This document shows positions 6,155 through 6,973 of a stretch of 6,973 bases of DNA, in pieces (within the stretch, counting starts at the first letter, position 1; each line of letters opens with the position of its first letter). The stretch spans positions 1 through 6,973 of the forward strand of contig JAUQXD010000052.1 in assembly GCA_030834835.1 (NCBI GenBank), written 5' to 3'. Origin of the DNA: Thermoflexales bacterium. Lineage in GTDB: Bacteria > Chloroflexota > Anaerolineae > Fen-1058. Under the pieces are notes generated by a model, which saw nothing but the letters and a program-made list of their open reading frames with translations, ran no database searches and was not told where the DNA came from. Position numbers and translations under genes: made by a program.

Positions 6155-6973
6155 TCACTTGCGATGATCGACTAAGGCCATCAACTCGGCGGGCGTTGAA
6201 GCCGCGGGCGCGTCAATGATGTGCCACGTTTCGATATGCTCGGTCGTTTGCCCCGGCGCTAACGTGACCAGCGGGGCCAGCGTCTCGATCTCGATGAAAC
6301 GGTGATTGCTATACACTTCGACGTTGCAATCGCGATCGGGATGTAAACGATCGAGTTGCGGATCAAAGCGTTTTACAAAGAAAACGTTGTTGCGCAAATA
6401 GCCAAGCCAGCCGGTGCTCAGACAACCGATTTTACACGGCTGCTCGTCGGCCTGCGCGTTGACCATCACGTAATCATCATCGAGGTGCAAGCGCGCATCG
6501 TGCCAGCGGGTGTACGGCCAGGCCACCACGTGTCGATCGGGCAGCACGGCGTGGTCGGTGGCGCGGTGTTGCGGGACAAGGGCATAGCCGCCCAACGGCA
6601 TCATCGTGATCGCCCACGGGGCGAGTTCGATGGCTGAACTACCGTCGTTTTCGATCAGGTGACGCACGGTTACACAGGGGGCATCAACGGCCAACTCAAT
6701 CTCGATCGATTTGCGCAGCCCCGTGGCCGCTTCGATCGGTTGCGTCAGTCGCACAGCGTTGCCTCGCCGCGCAATCGACAGGCCGTGATTGTCCGGCACA
6801 TCCGATCGGACGGGGGCTTCCGGCGCATGCCACAACCGATGTCCGCCGCGTAGAGAGTAATCACCATCGGGCGTAGGCCACGATATATCGGGCGTTTCGG
6901 CCAGCAGGTTCTCGTCAGAACCGGCCCGCATCAAGCGCACGAGGCGCGGGCCGGCTTCGGCTAGATACTCCAA
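6155..6973 (-). CDS. Mutarotase-like (DUF4380-like) protein, C-terminal part
   Basis: An open frame enters from the right edge, so the true N-terminus is outside the window; 272 residues are visible and the TGA is at 6155-6157. Near the edge is GPRLVRL followed by ENLLAE, then GGHRLWHAPEA (about 43-53), later GWLGYL..NVFFVKRFD, and a C-terminal VEVYSNHRFIEIETLAPL with LAPGQTTEHIETW. These blocks fit the beta-sandwich galactose-mutarotase-like fold seen in DUF4380-type proteins, where they occur in this order. The family call rests on pattern memory, and catalytic residues cannot be assigned. A role in binding or isomerising a sugar fits the beta-glucosidase directly downstream, 17 nt away. 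It could instead be an uncharacterised carbohydrate-binding protein. No signal peptide can be judged. Confidence 0.6.
   Translation of the reverse strand: MEYLAEAGPRLVRLMRAGSDENLLAETPDISWPTPDGDYSLRGGHRLWHAPEAPVRSDVPDNHGLSIARRGNAVRLTQPIEAATGLRKSIEIELAVDAPCVTVRHLIENDGSSAIELAPWAITMMPLGGYALVPQHRATDHAVLPDRHVVAWPYTRWHDARLHLDDDYVMVNAQADEQPCKIGCLSTGWLGYLRNNVFFVKRFDPQLDRLHPDRDCNVEVYSNHRFIEIETLAPLVTLAPGQTTEHIETWHIIDAPAASTPAELMALVDHRK

Noticed and set aside
6138..6158. Alternative GH1 start at 6158 overlapping the upstream stop
   Set aside because: The GTGA overlap is tempting, but no Shine-Dalgarno precedes it, whereas AGGAG is well placed for the GTG at 6137, which also matches the usual GH1 N-terminus.

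Overview
The window looks like a chromosomal segment from a GC-rich, free-living heterotrophic bacterium. The best guess is a Chloroflexota lineage (low to moderate confidence). The clues are a dihydroorotase and an aspartate carbamoyltransferase that both resemble the CAD type, a fused OMP decarboxylase-orotate phosphoribosyltransferase in F-E order, a quinone-type (class 2) dihydroorotate dehydrogenase, and short tandem or palindromic repeats between and inside genes. No plasmid, phage, IS, CRISPR or RNA gene is visible.

Layout. Bases 1-24 hold nothing I can assign. Bases 25-112 hold two tandem intrinsic-terminator-like hairpins just upstream of the first gene, a candidate attenuator leader. 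A plus-strand pyrimidine cluster follows: pyrC (135-1211), pyrB (1211-2206, overlapping pyrC by one base), pyrFE (2300-3724, one polypeptide with both last-step enzymes) and pyrD (3808-4812). Together they encode every de novo UMP step after carbamoyl phosphate: ATCase, DHOase, DHODH, OPRT and OMP decarboxylase. Carbamoyl-phosphate synthetase and any pyrR or pyrI are not in the window.

On the minus strand, convergent with pyrD and sharing its stop-codon bases, lie a GH1 beta-glucosidase (4809-6137) and, upstream of it, the C-terminal part of a mutarotase-like (DUF4380-like) protein that runs off the right edge (6155-6973). These two probably form a small sugar-handling operon unrelated to the pyr genes.

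The least expected structure is the small repeats. Palindromic or tandem elements fill both pyr intergenic gaps after pyrB. Similar structures sit inside reading frames: at the junction between the PyrF and PyrE domains, perhaps in a loop of PyrF, and as an 18-bp in-frame duplication in the beta-glucosidase. The pattern recalls in-frame palindromic elements such as those described in Rickettsia. The enzymes themselves look ordinary, complete and functional.
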